The notes under the pieces: model-generated | Seen by the model: the letters and a program-made list of their open reading frames with translations, nothing else | Database searches by the model: none | Told to the model about the DNA's origin: nothing | Part shown: one piece after another, positions 24,505 through 34,840 of the stretch | Layout: the number at the start of each line of letters is the position of its first letter | Position numbering within the stretch: the stretch's first letter is position 1 | Source: Celeribacter marinus | Lineage (GTDB): Bacteria; Pseudomonadota; Alphaproteobacteria; Rhodobacterales; Rhodobacteraceae | Direction: 5' to 3' | Assembly (NCBI RefSeq): GCF_001308265.1 | Contig: NZ_CP012023.1 | Span: 124,001 to 188,000, forward strand | DNA: 64,000 bases | Program-made: the position numbers and the translations under genes

Positions 24505-27500
24505 CTACAGTCCTGGTCTGCGCCTCAAGTCTAGGGTCATTGGAAACTCCGGATGGGGTCGCTCGGGGACAGGGGTGAATTCTCCGGGGGTTTGCCCAAT
24601 ATGTTCAAACCTGCTTAGCCTGCGTGCCTCTGCCTCATTGCCGTTCACGGGGAACGTATCAAAACTACGCCCGCCGGGATGAGCAACGTGATAGCGGCAT
24701 CCACCCAACGACCTGCCGGTCCATGTATCAAATATGTCAAAGGTCAGCGGCGCGTCTATGTCGAGTACAGGATGCAACGAGAGCGAAGGTTTCCACGCCT
24801 TGTAGCGCACGCCCCCAACGCGACACCCATTGACTGCGGTGGGGCTCATCGGCACCACCCGTGTATTGGCCGTTACGATATAGCGGTCGGGGTTTGCGCC
24901 CTTGAGCGTGACCTGCAAGCGCTCTGTCGAGCTGTCGGCGTAGCGCACTGTTCCTCCGATAGCCCCCGTTTCACCCATGACGTGCCACGGCTCAAGCGCT
25001 TGTCGAAGCTCAAGCGTGATGCCCTCGTAGGTGACCTCCCCGCAGAAGGGAAAGCGGAACTCGGCCTGTGCCTCAAACCACGCGGGGTCGAGGACTAGAT
25101 CATGGGTTTCCAAATCGGCTAACACATTGCCGAAGTCTTCCCAGATAAAAGCGGGCAGCATAAAACGATCATGCAGCGTGGTGCCCCAACGCGTCAGAGT
25201 TCCACTTATTGGCGCCTCCCAACAACGCAGGATAATCGCCCGTAGCAACACTTGCTGTGCAAGGCTCATGCGGGGGTCTGGTGGCATCTCAAAGCCACGA
25301 AATTCCACTAAACCCAACCGGCCTGTCGGTCCATCGGGTGAGTAAAGCTTATCGATACAAATTTCGGTCCGGTGGGTATTGCCGGTCACATCAATGAGCG
25401 CGTTGCGCAAAAGCCTGTCAGTCAGCCATGGCGGTGGGGGCGTCCCATCGGCGGGGGGCCAAATCTGATCGAGCGCGATCTCCAACTCATACAGAACGTC
25501 ATGGCGCGCCTCGTCGATGCGCGGCGCTTGAGATGTGGGGCCAACGAAAGTGCCCGCAAACAGATAGGACAGACTGGGGTGACGTTGCCAAAACAGGATT
25601 AAGCTTTTGAGCAGATCGGGACGGCGCAAGAACGGGCTATCGGCGGGGGTCGCCCCGCCGACAACGACATGATTGCCGCCGCCTGTGCCAGTGTGCCGAC
25701 CGTCCGTCATAAATTTATCTGCACCAAGGCGGCATTGCCGCGCCTCTTCGTAAACCACCTCGGTGGTGTGGACGCAGGCATCCCAACTCGAGGCGGGATG
25801 GATGTTGACTTCGATCACACCAGGGTCGGGTGCAATGCGCATCACTTCGATGCGTGGATCGGATGGGGGCGCGTAGCCTTCGATCAGAACCTTGCGGCCA
25901 ACCGCTTGGGCGGCAAATTCAACAGCTGCGATCAGTTCCAGATAATCCTCCAGTTTCTCTACCGGCGGCAAGAATACACACAAGCGCCCATCGCGCGGCT
26001 CTACCGAAATGGCGGTGCGCACGCAGCCATCAAGATCACTCAGGGTCTGTTCGACCTGTTCCTGACCTGATGTTGCATCGGTGCGGTGGGCGACTTTGGG
26101 TTCCGGGGCTTTCGGCGCAAGCGCGTCTTGCAAGGGGCTGCGCGGTTCGCTTGGGTCTTGGGGGATGATAAAGGGGTAGTCGCTTCCGGGCACGTGGGGC
26201 AGCGTGCCGAGTGGCAAGCGGTAGCCAACGGGGCTGTCTCCCGACACCAGAAAAACCTTGCCGCGCCGCAGGTTCCAGACTTCTGACATCCAGCGGCTCG
26301 ACGCGCGTGCCTGCCAGCGTTGCACCGGCAGCACATAGCCCGCAGGGGTGCCGAGGCCACGTTCGAACACTTTGGCAATGCGCGCGCGTTCTTCGGGATC
26401 TGCGAGTTTGGAGTTTTCGGGTGTGACGTTCGCGGGCAGATTGCCTTCTTTGATGATCCACTCGGCGGGGTCTTCAAAGGCGGGAAGCACGTTTACTTGT
26501 GGGACTGACAACGACGAGGCAATATGCGTCAGTAGGTTTTGGGCATCATCTGCTCCTACGTCTTCGTTTGTGTCCTCACGCGCAAGGAGATCGGGATTGT
26601 GCCAGATCGGCTGCCCGTCTTTGCGCCAATAAAGTGAGAAGGTCCAACGCGGTAGTGTTTCGCCCGGATACCACTTGCCCTGGCCATAATGGAGTAATCC
26701 ACCTTTGGAGAATTTGTCTTGCAAGCGGCGCATCAACTGATCTGCCAGTCCGCGCTTGGTGGGGCCAACGGCGTCTGAATTCCACTCGTCACTTTCGAAA
26801 TCGTCAATGCTCACGAAGGTTGGCTCACCCCCCATGGTGAGGCGCACATCACCTGCGTCAAGACGTTTGTCGACCTCGCGACCAAGGGAATTGAGCGCTT
26901 CCCAAGCCGTTTGCGAGAAGGGTTTGGTGATCCGCGGATGCTCGGCGGTGCGGGTCACTTGCATGTCGACCGAGAATTCCACATCCGCCGCACTGGCCAC
27001 ACCACAGATGGGCGCGGCATGGCGGTAATGGGGGGTAGCCGCGAGCGGGATATGGCTTTCGCCCGCAAGTAGGCCTGACGTGGGATCAAGTCCGACCCAA
27101 CCTGCGCCCGGCAAATAGACTTCGCCCCATGCGTGAAGGTCCGTAAAGTCCTTGTCCGTGCCCGCAGGTCCGTCGATGGCAATCAGGTCAGGTTTAAGTT
27201 GGATCAGATATCCCGACACGAACCGTGCCGCGAGGCCGAGGTTGCGCAGGGTTTGAACCAAGAGCCAACTCGTGTCGCGGCACGAGCCTGCGGCACGGCC
27301 AAGGGTTTGCTCAGGCGTTTGGACGCCTGCCTCCATGCGGATTTCATAATTTATTTCGCTGGCCAAGCGGCTATTGAGCAGGACCAAAAAGTCGATTGTA
27401 ACCATCGGCTCACGCGGCACACTGGCCAAAAAGGCCTTAAAAAGCGGACCGACTGGTTCGGTCCGTAAATAAATGCTCAGATCGGGCGCTATGTCGTCAT

Positions 27501-27819
27501 CATAGGCCAGTGGAAAGTCTTTAGCGCTATCCTCGACGAAGAAATCAAACGGATTATAGACCGACATATCGGCCAGTAGATCGACTTCGATCTTGAACTC
27601 TCTTACAGGTTCAGGAAACACCAGTCGGGCCAGCCAATTGCCATAAGGGTCCTGTTGGTGGTTCAAAAAATGCCCACCCGGCGAGACATTTAAACTATGC
27701 GAAATCACCCGAGTGCGCGAGTGCGGGGCAGGGCGCAGGCGAATAGTTTGAGGCCCGAGCGTGACGGGGCGGTCATACTTGTAATGTGTTAAGTGATAGA
27801 TGCTTGCAGTGATTGGCAT
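24505..27819 (-). CDS. Large transglutaminase-DUF2126 fusion protein
   Basis: A 1,104-residue protein starting at ATG 27819, 9 bases after AAGGAG. Domains: transglutaminase N-terminal beta domain (about 1-95, '[20 protein letters not shown]'), catalytic core with Cys180 ('[14 protein letters not shown]'), His229 ('[15 protein letters not shown]') and Asp245 ('GLDPTSG'), then a long DUF2126 region (about 310-1100) with '[15 protein letters not shown]', '[20 protein letters not shown]' and '[19 protein letters not shown]'. The DUF2126 part has glutamate/histidine-rich motifs reminiscent of peptide-ligase or glutamate-cysteine-ligase folds, but its activity is not established. It faces the opposite way to Anbu and is divergent from the ATP-grasp gene. 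Confidence 0.9.
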   Translation of the reverse strand: MPITASIYHLTHYKYDRPVTLGPQTIRLRPAPHSRTRVISHSLNVSPGGHFLNHQQDPYGNWLARLVFPEPVREFKIEVDLLADMSVYNPFDFFVEDSAKDFPLAYDDDIAPDLSIYLRTEPVGPLFKAFLASVPREPMVTIDFLVLLNSRLASEINYEIRMEAGVQTPEQTLGRAAGSCRDTSWLLVQTLRNLGLAARFVSGYLIQLKPDLIAIDGPAGTDKDFTDLHAWGEVYLPGAGWVGLDPTSGLLAGESHIPLAATPHYRHAAPICGVASAADVEFSVDMQVTRTAEHPRITKPFSQTAWEALNSLGREVDKRLDAGDVRLTMGGEPTFVSIDDFESDEWNSDAVGPTKRGLADQLMRRLQDKFSKGGLLHYGQGKWYPGETLPRWTFSLYWRKDGQPIWHNPDLLAREDTNEDVGADDAQNLLTHIASSLSVPQVNVLPAFEDPAEWIIKEGNLPANVTPENSKLADPEERARIAKVFERGLGTPAGYVLPVQRWQARASSRWMSEVWNLRRGKVFLVSGDSPVGYRLPLGTLPHVPGSDYPFIIPQDPSEPRSPLQDALAPKAPEPKVAHRTDATSGQEQVEQTLSDLDGCVRTAISVEPRDGRLCVFLPPVEKLEDYLELIAAVEFAAQAVGRKVLIEGYAPPSDPRIEVMRIAPDPGVIEVNIHPASSWDACVHTTEVVYEEARQCRLGADKFMTDGRHTGTGGGNHVVVGGATPADSPFLRRPDLLKSLILFWQRHPSLSYLFAGTFVGPTSQAPRIDEARHDVLYELEIALDQIWPPADGTPPPPWLTDRLLRNALIDVTGNTHRTEICIDKLYSPDGPTGRLGLVEFRGFEMPPDPRMSLAQQVLLRAIILRCWEAPISGTLTRWGTTLHDRFMLPAFIWEDFGNVLADLETHDLVLDPAWFEAQAEFRFPFCGEVTYEGITLELRQALEPWHVMGETGAIGGTVRYADSSTERLQVTLKGANPDRYIVTANTRVVPMSPTAVNGCRVGGVRYKAWKPSLSLHPVLDIDAPLTFDIFDTWTGRSLGGCRYHVAHPGGRSFDTFPVNGNEAEARRLSRFEHIGQTPGEFTPVPERPHPEFPMTLDLRRRPGL

Positions 27820-28027
27820 ATGTGCGGACTCCTTGCCTCCATCACGGGGCATTGCAGCCCTATGAGTGGCACTTCAGGCTGACCAGTTGCAACAGGTAGC
27901 GTTCCCAAAGGCGCGTCATTCTCTGCACTGCCTAAAAAGTAATCACTTTGTCATGCGGACAAAGGTTAACATGGGCAAAGAGTGTTTGTGCCGTTGTCAA
28001 CGCACGGAATTGGGATACGGTTTTCCC

Positions 28028-29461
28028 ATGGAGCACAACTTAAACCATTTTGATGAAATGCTATCAGCGCCTGACGGCGTTCGCGATCCTTATCGCGCCT
28101 ACAAGGATTGGTTTTCAAAACAGAATCCCGTCCGCCTCAAATCCAAATCCAAATCCAAAGAGGCAGAGGCGTTTTTCAGGCGCACAGGCATCACGTTCAA
28201 CGTCTATGGGCAAGAGGCGGCACAAGAGCGGCTGATCCCCTTTGATCTAATTCCCCGCATCATTGCGAACCGCGAATGGGCTAAACTGTCCAGGGGGATT
28301 GAGCAACGCGTCCGCGCGATCAACATGTTCCTCCACGATATCTATCACCGGCAGGAAATCTTGCGTGCAGGCATAATTCCCGTCGAGTTGATCGCAAAGA
28401 ATGGAGCGTTTTTGCCCCAGATGATGGGCCTTTCCCCTCCGGGCAATGTTTATACCCATATTGTCGGTACCGACATCGTGCGCACCAGCGAGGATGAGTT
28501 TTACGTGCTTGAGGATAATGCGCGCACGCCATCCGGTGTCTCATACATGCTGGAAAACCGCGAGACGATGCTACAGATGTTCCCCGAGCTGTTCAGCCAG
28601 AACCGCGTGAAGCCTGTTAGTGATTACCCCAAAAGCCTGCGCCGCTCGCTTGCGGCATGTGCCCCTCCCAATTGCGAAGGCACCCCAAGGGTCGCAATCC
28701 TGACGCCAGGCATCCACAACTCCGCTTATTTCGAGCATTCGTTTCTTGCCGATCAAATGGGTGTCGAACTTGTGGAAGGGCACGACTTGCGTATTGTGGA
28801 CGGGCGCATTGCAATGCGCACGACCCAAGGATACCGCAGTATTGACGTTCTCTACCGTCGTGTGGACGATGAGTATCTTGACCCGCTGAACTTCAATCCG
28901 GAATCGATGTTGGGCGTGCCCGGCATTATGGATGTGTACCGCGCAGGCAATGTCACCATCGCCAATGCACCAGGCACGGGCATCGCGGATGACAAGGCGA
29001 TTTATTCCTATATTCCAGACATCATCGAATTCTACACCGGTGAAAAAGCGATCCTTAAAAATGTGGAAACGTTTCGGTGCGCTGAGCCTGAGGCGCTCAA
29101 ATATGTGCTCGATAATTTGGCCGATCTTGTCGTAAAGGAGGTCCACGGCTCTGGTGGATACGGGATGCTCGTTGGGCCTGCCGCAAGTAAAAAAGAGTTG
29201 GCGGACTTTGCAGACAAACTGAAAGCAAACGCTTCCAACTATATCGCCCAGCCGACATTGTCGCTTTCTACCGTTCCGATATTCACCAAGAAAGGGCTAG
29301 CGCCGCGCCATGTGGATTTACGCCCCTTTGCGTTGGTCTCTCCTGTTGGGGTTGATATCACACCCGGCGGCCTGACCCGCGTTGCCCTTCAAGAAGGATC
29401 GCTTGTGGTGAACTCGAGCCAAGGCGGCGGTACAAAAGACACTTGGGTTTTGGAGGACTAG
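28028..29461 (+). CDS. Circularly permuted ATP-grasp protein (type 2)
   Basis: A 477-residue protein from ATG 28028; upstream in-frame codons add cysteine-rich sequence foreign to the family. Markers: 'TGITFNVYGQEAAQERLIPF', 'EDNARTPSGVSYMLENRETM', 'VVKEVHGSGGYGMLVGPAAS', 'YIAQPTLSLSTVP' and 'PRHVDLRPFALV'. Proteins of this family are predicted carboxylate-amine ligases that add amino acids or form peptides using ATP. It is followed after 4 bases by the alpha-E gene and then a transglutaminase gene, the arrangement known for this predicted peptide-synthesis/processing system. Confidence 0.9.
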   Translation: MEHNLNHFDEMLSAPDGVRDPYRAYKDWFSKQNPVRLKSKSKSKEAEAFFRRTGITFNVYGQEAAQERLIPFDLIPRIIANREWAKLSRGIEQRVRAINMFLHDIYHRQEILRAGIIPVELIAKNGAFLPQMMGLSPPGNVYTHIVGTDIVRTSEDEFYVLEDNARTPSGVSYMLENRETMLQMFPELFSQNRVKPVSDYPKSLRRSLAACAPPNCEGTPRVAILTPGIHNSAYFEHSFLADQMGVELVEGHDLRIVDGRIAMRTTQGYRSIDVLYRRVDDEYLDPLNFNPESMLGVPGIMDVYRAGNVTIANAPGTGIADDKAIYSYIPDIIEFYTGEKAILKNVETFRCAEPEALKYVLDNLADLVVKEVHGSGGYGMLVGPAASKKELADFADKLKANASNYIAQPTLSLSTVPIFTKKGLAPRHVDLRPFALVSPVGVDITPGGLTRVALQEGSLVVNSSQGGGTKDTWVLED

Positions 29462-29465
29462 AGCG

Positions 29466-30407
29466 ATGTTGGGCAAAACCGCAGGCGGATTGTATTGGAT
29501 GTTCCGCTTTTTGGAGCGCAGTGAAAATACCGCGCGCCTGATCGAGGCGGGATTTCGCATTGCTCTTACACGTTCGAACGATACGACATCGGACTGGAAA
29601 TCCGTCGTTACTACGGCGGGCGTACGCCAAGGCTATGACGCTAAACACGGTACTTATAATGCCGAGAACGTTGTAGATTATCTGCTGCGCGACACCACCA
29701 ACCCATCGAGCGTCATCTCATCGCTTCACAGCGCTCGTACCAATGCTCGTATGGTGCGAACGGCGTTAACCACTGAAGTCTGGGAAGCCGTGAATGAGAG
29801 TTGGATGGCGATGAAGGACGGGTTAAAAGCGCCGATCCATGATCCGGAGCTGCCCGCGCTACTGGGTGAAATCCGCCGCCACTCTGCGTTAGTGCGCGGT
29901 GCCTTGTACGGCACGATGTTGCGCAATGACATTTATGATTTTGCGCGTCTGGGGACAGCATTGGAGCGCGCGGACAATACCGCACGCATTATCGATGTGA
30001 AATATTACACCCTGCTCCCCTCCGCTAGTTTTGTGGGTTCGCCGTTGGATAACGTGCAGTGGGAGACGGTCTTGCGCTCTGTGTCGGCACACCGCTCTTT
30101 TCGTTGGTTGGCCGAAGGGGAAATGACATCGTCTGGCATTGCGGAATTTTTGATCTTCGATAGCCGCTTTCCGCGTTCGCTCCATTTCTCGAGTGGTATG
30201 ATCGAGGAAAACTTGTCGTATCTGGCAAAAGAATATGGTGTGCGGATGGCTTGTCATGATCTGATTGATGATCATCTCGCCACGTTACGCAGCCACACAA
30301 TCGGTTCAATTTTTGACTCAGGATTGCACGAATTTATTGGCGCATTTATCCGCAGTAACAACGCCATTGGCACACAGATCGAACAGGATTACCGGTTCAA
30401 TGGATAA
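29466..30407 (+). CDS. Alpha-E domain protein
   Basis: A 313-residue all-helical protein. 'GGLYWMFRFLERSENTARLI' at the N terminus and 'LGTALERADNTARIIDVKYY' in the middle are the two repeated E-x-x-x-N-T-A-R units that define the alpha-E family, and the C-terminal end 'SNNAIGTQIEQDYRF' is typical. The biochemical role is unknown; the domain occurs almost always beside circularly permuted ATP-grasp and transglutaminase genes. It lies 4 bases after the ATP-grasp gene and 9 bases before the next transglutaminase reading, so the three form one operon. Confidence 0.9.
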   Translation: MLGKTAGGLYWMFRFLERSENTARLIEAGFRIALTRSNDTTSDWKSVVTTAGVRQGYDAKHGTYNAENVVDYLLRDTTNPSSVISSLHSARTNARMVRTALTTEVWEAVNESWMAMKDGLKAPIHDPELPALLGEIRRHSALVRGALYGTMLRNDIYDFARLGTALERADNTARIIDVKYYTLLPSASFVGSPLDNVQWETVLRSVSAHRSFRWLAEGEMTSSGIAEFLIFDSRFPRSLHFSSGMIEENLSYLAKEYGVRMACHDLIDDHLATLRSHTIGSIFDSGLHEFIGAFIRSNNAIGTQIEQDYRFNG

Positions 30408-30416
30408 CCCGCACAA

Positions 30417-31212
30417 ATGAAGCTTCGGATCAGTCACAAGACAACGTATTCCTATGATGCCCCCGTCGTGTACGGCTTGCAGAAGGTCCGTTTGACCCCA
30501 ATCAGCGACCATCAACAGACTGTGGTGGACTGGCACATCGCGATCGAGGGCGGCACACAAGAGTTTGAGTTCGAGGACCAATACGGCAACCGCTGTGTGC
30601 TTGTACAAGCACATGATGGTGCGTCCGAAATATCACTGACCGTATCGGGCAACGTCCAGACCCATAAGACAGACGGCGTTTACGGCAAAATATATGGTGT
30701 GATCCCCCTTTGGCATTTTCGCCAAGACACGACGCGCACAAACGCCGGTCCTCGCGTGAGCCGCCTATCAAAGAGGATCACCAACCCTGCGGGTGATCTG
30801 GCCGAACTCCACGCTCTATGCGCGGACATACGCAACGAGGTGCCATATACGCAGGCCGTCACAGATGTGACCACCACAGCAGAAGAGGCGCTAACGCGCG
30901 GTGGTGGTGTCTGTCAGGATCATGCAGATATTTATCGCCGCCCTGCGCCATGCAGGCATGGCGTCCCGCTATGTCAGTGGCTACCTGATGATGGACGACA
31001 GAGTAGATCAAGATGCCACTCATGCATGGGCCGAGGCGCATATCGAGGGGTTTGGTTGGGTCGGTTTTGACGTCTCCAACGGGATCTCTCCTGATGAGCG
31101 CTACGTCAAACTGGCTGTGGGGCGAGACTCGATAGATGCGGCTCCCGTCTCGGGCATAAGGATGGGAAACGCACGAGAATCTATGAGCGTGACGCTTCTG
31201 GTTCAGCAGTAA
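30417..31212 (+). pseudogene. Frameshifted transglutaminase-like gene
   Basis: The first frame (30417 to about 30930) encodes the beta domain 'LRISHKTTYSYDAPVVYGLQ' and the catalytic Cys166 in 'GGGVCQDHA'. The reading then continues one base out of register: 'IFIAALRHAGMASRYVSGYL', 'DATHAWAEAHIEGFGW' (catalytic His), 'GFDVSNGISPDERYVKLAVG' (catalytic Asp) and the end 'ESMSVTLLVQ'. Both halves are well conserved, so the shift (a 1-base gain or 2-base loss near 30920-30935) is recent or a sequencing error. If intact it would be a protein of about 265 residues and the third gene of the ATP-grasp/alpha-E operon. Confidence 0.85.
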
Positions 31213-31666
31213 TTTTGTCTGGCAATGGCGCGTCGTTGTGCTTTTGAGTGGACTGACCGACTGCTTTTACATCGCCTGATCTTATGCCGCTTGTCGGCTA
31301 TAGCCCACAGAAAGCATCGGACGATTGCAGGTCAACCGCGCCAGTCGAAATCGCCGTGTCTTCGCTTTGCCAACGATCCCGTTAGACAGGCCGTGGCAAA
31401 CAATATTGCCGTTCTGATCAAATCGTTCTGGTCGTCTTGATCCCGCCTTTGGCACGCGAATTTTTCGATCGTATCCTGTTGGCGCACGGGCCTCGCGTCT
31501 TTTCAAGTCGGCAACTTTTTCAACCACAGCTCGCCGAAATGCCCATTTGTTAAGCGGATTGAGTTTGGGTGCAAGATTTTCAGGCGCATGTCTGGGAACT
31601 CACCTGTTCGGTTGTCTTAGTGAGCGGGAGAGAATCTTAATCCAGATGCTGACCCAAGGAGAAAAC
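31213..31666 (+). other. 454-base stretch without a convincing gene
   Basis: Short readings on both strands lack family motifs and good ribosome sites. The last 20 bases hold the AAGGA site of the following substrate-binding protein. Nothing else is recognised. Confidence 0.5.
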
Positions 31667-32674
31667 ATGTCTTTTTATAAAGCGCTGCTCACTGCTGCAG
31701 TTACTGCAATTTCGGCGCCCGTTTTTGCGCAAACGGAGATGCCATTCGCGTTGGATTGGAAATTTGAAGGGCCGGCCGCTCCGTATTTCCATGCTTTGGA
31801 CGCGGGGTACTTCGCGGATGCGGGTATGAATGTGACAATCAGCGAAGGGGCGGGGTCGTTGGACGCAATTCCAAAAGTCGCAACGGGCGCCTTTCCAATT
31901 GGATTTGCTGATATCAACTCTTTGATGCGCTTCCTTGATCAAAACCCCGGCGCACCCGTGACCGCGGTGATGATGATTTATGACAAGCCACCTTTTGCAA
32001 TCGTTGGGCGTCCGTCCTTGGGTGTTACCACGCCCGCTGATCTGGAAGGCAAAATCCTAGGTGCGCCGCCGCCTGATGGGGCATGGGCGCAGTTCCCGAT
32101 CTTTGCGGCCGAAACGGGAATTGATACTCAGGCAATTACTGTAGAACCGGTAGGCTTTCCAACTCGAGAGCCGATGCTCGCAGACGGCAATGTCGCAGCA
32201 ATCACCGGCTTTTCGTTTTCATCAACGCTCAACCTCAAACGCCTCGGCGTGCCAGCTGATGACATCTCGGTGCTTTTGATGGCGGATTATGGCGTGGATC
32301 TTTACGGAAACGCGATCATTGTGAACACGGATTTTGCCGCAGCCAATCCTGAGTTGGTGACGGGGTTCCTCAGCGCTGTTGCGATGGGGTGGAAAGATGC
32401 GATTGCTACACCTGATGCCGCAATCACGGCTTTGATGGAGCGCAATCCCGCCGCTGATGCCGCGTTGGAAACGGAACGGTTGCAAATGGCGATTGATGCC
32501 AATGTGCTAACAGATTTCGTGATTGCAAACGGTATCGGATCCATTGACGCAGATCGTATGGCGAACGCAATTGAGCAGACAAAATCGGTATACGAATTCC
32601 AGAACGAGCCCAATGCCGCGCTGTATTTCGACCCTAGTTATCTGCCAACTGACGGTAGTTTGAAACTGCAATAA
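31667..32674 (+). CDS. NMT1/THI5-type ABC transporter substrate-binding protein
   Basis: A 335-residue periplasmic binding protein. The start at 31667 has AAGGAGAAAAC before it and opens the signal peptide 'MSFYKALLTAAVTAISAPVF'. The mature protein begins 'FALDWKFEGPAAPYFHALDA' and has 'GYFADAGMNVTISEGAGSLD', typical of the NMT1/SsuA-like group that binds pyrimidine precursors, riboflavin, taurine, nitrate or sulfonates. The ligand cannot be named; a vitamin precursor is one candidate from the 'LDWKFEGPAAPYFHALDAG' style. A hairpin (32686-32712) separates it from the ATPase and permease genes, which share its strand. Confidence 0.82.
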   Translation: MSFYKALLTAAVTAISAPVFAQTEMPFALDWKFEGPAAPYFHALDAGYFADAGMNVTISEGAGSLDAIPKVATGAFPIGFADINSLMRFLDQNPGAPVTAVMMIYDKPPFAIVGRPSLGVTTPADLEGKILGAPPPDGAWAQFPIFAAETGIDTQAITVEPVGFPTREPMLADGNVAAITGFSFSSTLNLKRLGVPADDISVLLMADYGVDLYGNAIIVNTDFAAANPELVTGFLSAVAMGWKDAIATPDAAITALMERNPAADAALETERLQMAIDANVLTDFVIANGIGSIDADRMANAIEQTKSVYEFQNEPNAALYFDPSYLPTDGSLKLQ

Positions 32675-32685
32675 TGCGAATTTAT

Positions 32686-32712
32686 AGGCCGCCACCGCTA
32701 TCGGGGCGGCCT
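32686..32712 (+). promoter_or_regulatory. Intergenic hairpin after the binding-protein gene
   Basis: AGGCCGCC (32686-32693) and GGCGGCCT (32705-32712) form a perfect 8-bp stem with an 11-base loop. No T-run follows, so it is more likely an mRNA-stabilising or read-through-limiting hairpin than a terminator; it would let the binding protein be made in excess over its transporter. Confidence 0.6.
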
Positions 32713-32728
32713 GTATATTGAGGATGAG

Positions 32729-33520
32729 ATCATCAAAAACCTTATAGAAATAAAAGACGTAAGCCATACTTATCAAACCGCCAGTGGCCCATTGCCGGTG
32801 CTGAATGGGTTGGATGTCAGTGTGCCTGAGGGCACATTTGCTGCGGTCGTCGGGCCTTCGGGGTGCGGAAAATCTACGCTGACCAAACTGGTTGCCGGGT
32901 TGATGAAACCCGACGCCGGCGAAGTTTGGCTTCACGGTGAACAGGTCAGAGGGCCACGCAAAACGGTTGGCATGGCTTTTCAAAATCCTGTTTTGCTAGA
33001 ATGGCGCACCATTTTGGACAACGTGATCTTGCCACTCGAAATTGTCGCGCCCTCTATGCCCAAAGCGGATTGTGTGGCGCGCGCGATGGAATTGCTCGAA
33101 ATGGTCGGTCTTGTCGGGTTCGAAAACAAGCGCCCATCTGAGTTGTCAGGCGGCATGCGCCAACGCGCGTCTTTGTGTCGATCCTTGGTGCATAAACCAG
33201 ATGTCCTGATCTTGGACGAACCATTTGGCGCACTGGATGCGTTCACCCGCGAGGATCTGTGGCAAACCATGCGTGACTTGCGCCGCGCCGAACCCTTCAC
33301 CGCAGTTCTCATCACTCATGATTTGCGTGAAAGTGTCTTTCTTGGTGATCAGGTGATTGTGCTGTCTGGCCGTCCGGCGCGCACGCAGTACGTCATGGAC
33401 GTCGACCTTCCTGAAGATCGGACGTTGGACGTCCTGTTTACGCCAAAGGCCTCCGACATGCTGCATATTCTACGTGATCAGATCAAAATCGCCCAAGGCC
33501 GCGATGTGGAGGCACACTGA
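32729..33520 (+). CDS. ABC transporter ATPase of the NMT1-type importer
   Basis: Energises the importer. Walker A 'GPSGCGKST', Q-loop 'MAFQNPVLLEW', signature 'LSGGMRQRASL', Walker B 'VLILDEPFGALD' and H-loop 'LITHDLRESV' are all present, as in SsuB/TauB-type ATPases. The start is a problem: the N-terminal strand with its A-loop tyrosine ('IIKNLIEIKDVSHTYQTASG') is clearly encoded from about 32729, but no ATG, GTG or TTG occurs in frame there, only ATT/ATC/ATA. The first ordinary start (TTG, 32792) would remove that strand. An unusual ATC start after GAGGATGAG, or a base error, is likely. The end overlaps the permease start by one base. Confidence 0.82.
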   Translation: MIKNLIEIKDVSHTYQTASGPLPVLNGLDVSVPEGTFAAVVGPSGCGKSTLTKLVAGLMKPDAGEVWLHGEQVRGPRKTVGMAFQNPVLLEWRTILDNVILPLEIVAPSMPKADCVARAMELLEMVGLVGFENKRPSELSGGMRQRASLCRSLVHKPDVLILDEPFGALDAFTREDLWQTMRDLRRAEPFTAVLITHDLRESVFLGDQVIVLSGRPARTQYVMDVDLPEDRTLDVLFTPKASDMLHILRDQIKIAQGRDVEAH

Positions 33521-34278
33521 TGTTCGGAAAAATCGCGACGCCAATCCTTGCCGTGCTCATCTTTTTGGGTCTTTGGGAGTTACTCGTCTGGGCGAACGGT
33601 TGGCCGAATTATAAGATGGCATCGCCATCTGACCTGCCGCCTGCCTTTTGGAAATACAAAGAGCTGTTTTTCACGATGGGATGGCAAACCCTTTGGCGGA
33701 CAGTTGTGGGGCTTATGCTCGCCGTTGTATTTGGGACTTTGATTGGCATGGTCATCGGGTTTTCCCGTGTCGCTCGTGATGCGCTTTATCCCCTATTGAT
33801 TGGGTTCAACGCGATCCCCAAGGCCACTTTGGTCCCCGTGATTTCGCTGATCTTCATCGGGCAGCACGATTTCAATACCGTTCTCATGGCGTTTATGATC
33901 TCGTTTTTCCCGATCGCCGTTTCCGTGGGCATTGGCCTGTCGACTTTAGAGCCTGAATACCGCGATATTCTGCGTGCTCTGGGCGCCTCGCGCTTCACGA
34001 TCTTTCGAAAAATCGCTTTGCCGAAAACATTACCTGAATTTTTTGGGGCATTGAAGGTGTCAGCGACCTTGGCATTCATCGGGACGAACCTTGTTGAAAT
34101 TGTCAGCCCACACGGGCGCGGCCTTGGCGCGCTGTTCAAGTCTGGCGAAACCAACGGGGACTATCCGCTGATGTTTGCGGTCCTGATCGCACTCGCCTTT
34201 TTGGGGATCGTTTTGTATTACGCCGTGATTTTTCTAGAACGCGTTTTTGCAGGCTGGGCGGACCGCGAAGGCGGTTAA
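33520..34278 (+). CDS. ABC transporter permease of the NMT1-type importer
   Basis: A 252-residue inner-membrane protein of the SsuC/TauC-like permease family, with about six membrane helices and the EAA-type cytoplasmic loop 'YRDILRALGASRFTIFRKIA' followed by 'LPKTLPEFFGALKVS'. 'LIGFNAIPKATLVPVISLIF' matches the helix before this loop. It is coupled to the ATPase gene (TGATG overlap). Together with the binding protein at 31667 it makes a complete importer of unknown ligand. Confidence 0.87.
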   Translation: MFGKIATPILAVLIFLGLWELLVWANGWPNYKMASPSDLPPAFWKYKELFFTMGWQTLWRTVVGLMLAVVFGTLIGMVIGFSRVARDALYPLLIGFNAIPKATLVPVISLIFIGQHDFNTVLMAFMISFFPIAVSVGIGLSTLEPEYRDILRALGASRFTIFRKIALPKTLPEFFGALKVSATLAFIGTNLVEIVSPHGRGLGALFKSGETNGDYPLMFAVLIALAFLGIVLYYAVIFLERVFAGWADREGG

Positions 34279-34840
34279 TGTTTTGCGCATCGGTACCATT
34301 TCAACTGAGATACACCCCGAAAATTGGACACTGACATCACGGTCCCCTTGCGTCCAAAATGACCAAGCAAGGCGTCTACAAATCTAGCAACTGTATTTAA
34401 TCGGGCTGCCAAACCTGCCGTTTGGCGATGGGGCCAGCGTCTGATTGAATGTGCCTATCGATGTCTTTGTTCAACATCTTGATTTGGTTTGACAGAATCG
34501 AGATTAGATCGCGATCCATTTGCGCTAAAGCGTCATATTGTTGATGCTGTATTTGACATTTTACGCGCTTGCGAAGGTCGACAAGTGGACGCGCGGCCTG
34601 CCTTCGGGCGAAAGGCTATGAACTCACAGATCAAGCGGGCGTTAATCGGATCTGTTTTTGCCAGAGTACCCTTTGCACGCGCGCAGGCGCGCAATGGCAA
34701 CTCAAGTATCGGTCCAAGGGCCGCTCAAAATTTCTACTTTCTGAAGATAAATGCTTCATATTTTAGCAAAGGGCTCACAAAAATTACGGAATTGCGTAAA
34801 TACTTGCGTCACTTGCTAACGCAGCAATTAGGTGTGACGC
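34279..34840 (+). other. 562-base stretch before nasT with no convincing gene
   Basis: Readings here have no recognisable motif; a short one contains 'LRAKGYELTDQAGVN', possibly a leftover of a decayed gene. The region must contain the nasT promoter, but I see no clean sigma-54 or sigma-70 site. A GC-rich self-complementary GCGCGCAGGCGCGC lies near 34679-34692. Confidence 0.45.

Noticed and set aside
27846..27855. Third copy of the palindromic repeat (GGGGCATTGC)
   Set aside because: Only ten bases match and the hairpin partner is missing, so it may be chance.
31225..31527. Short readings on both strands in the gap before the NMT1-type binding protein
   Set aside because: No recognisable motif, no ribosome site, and they overlap each other.
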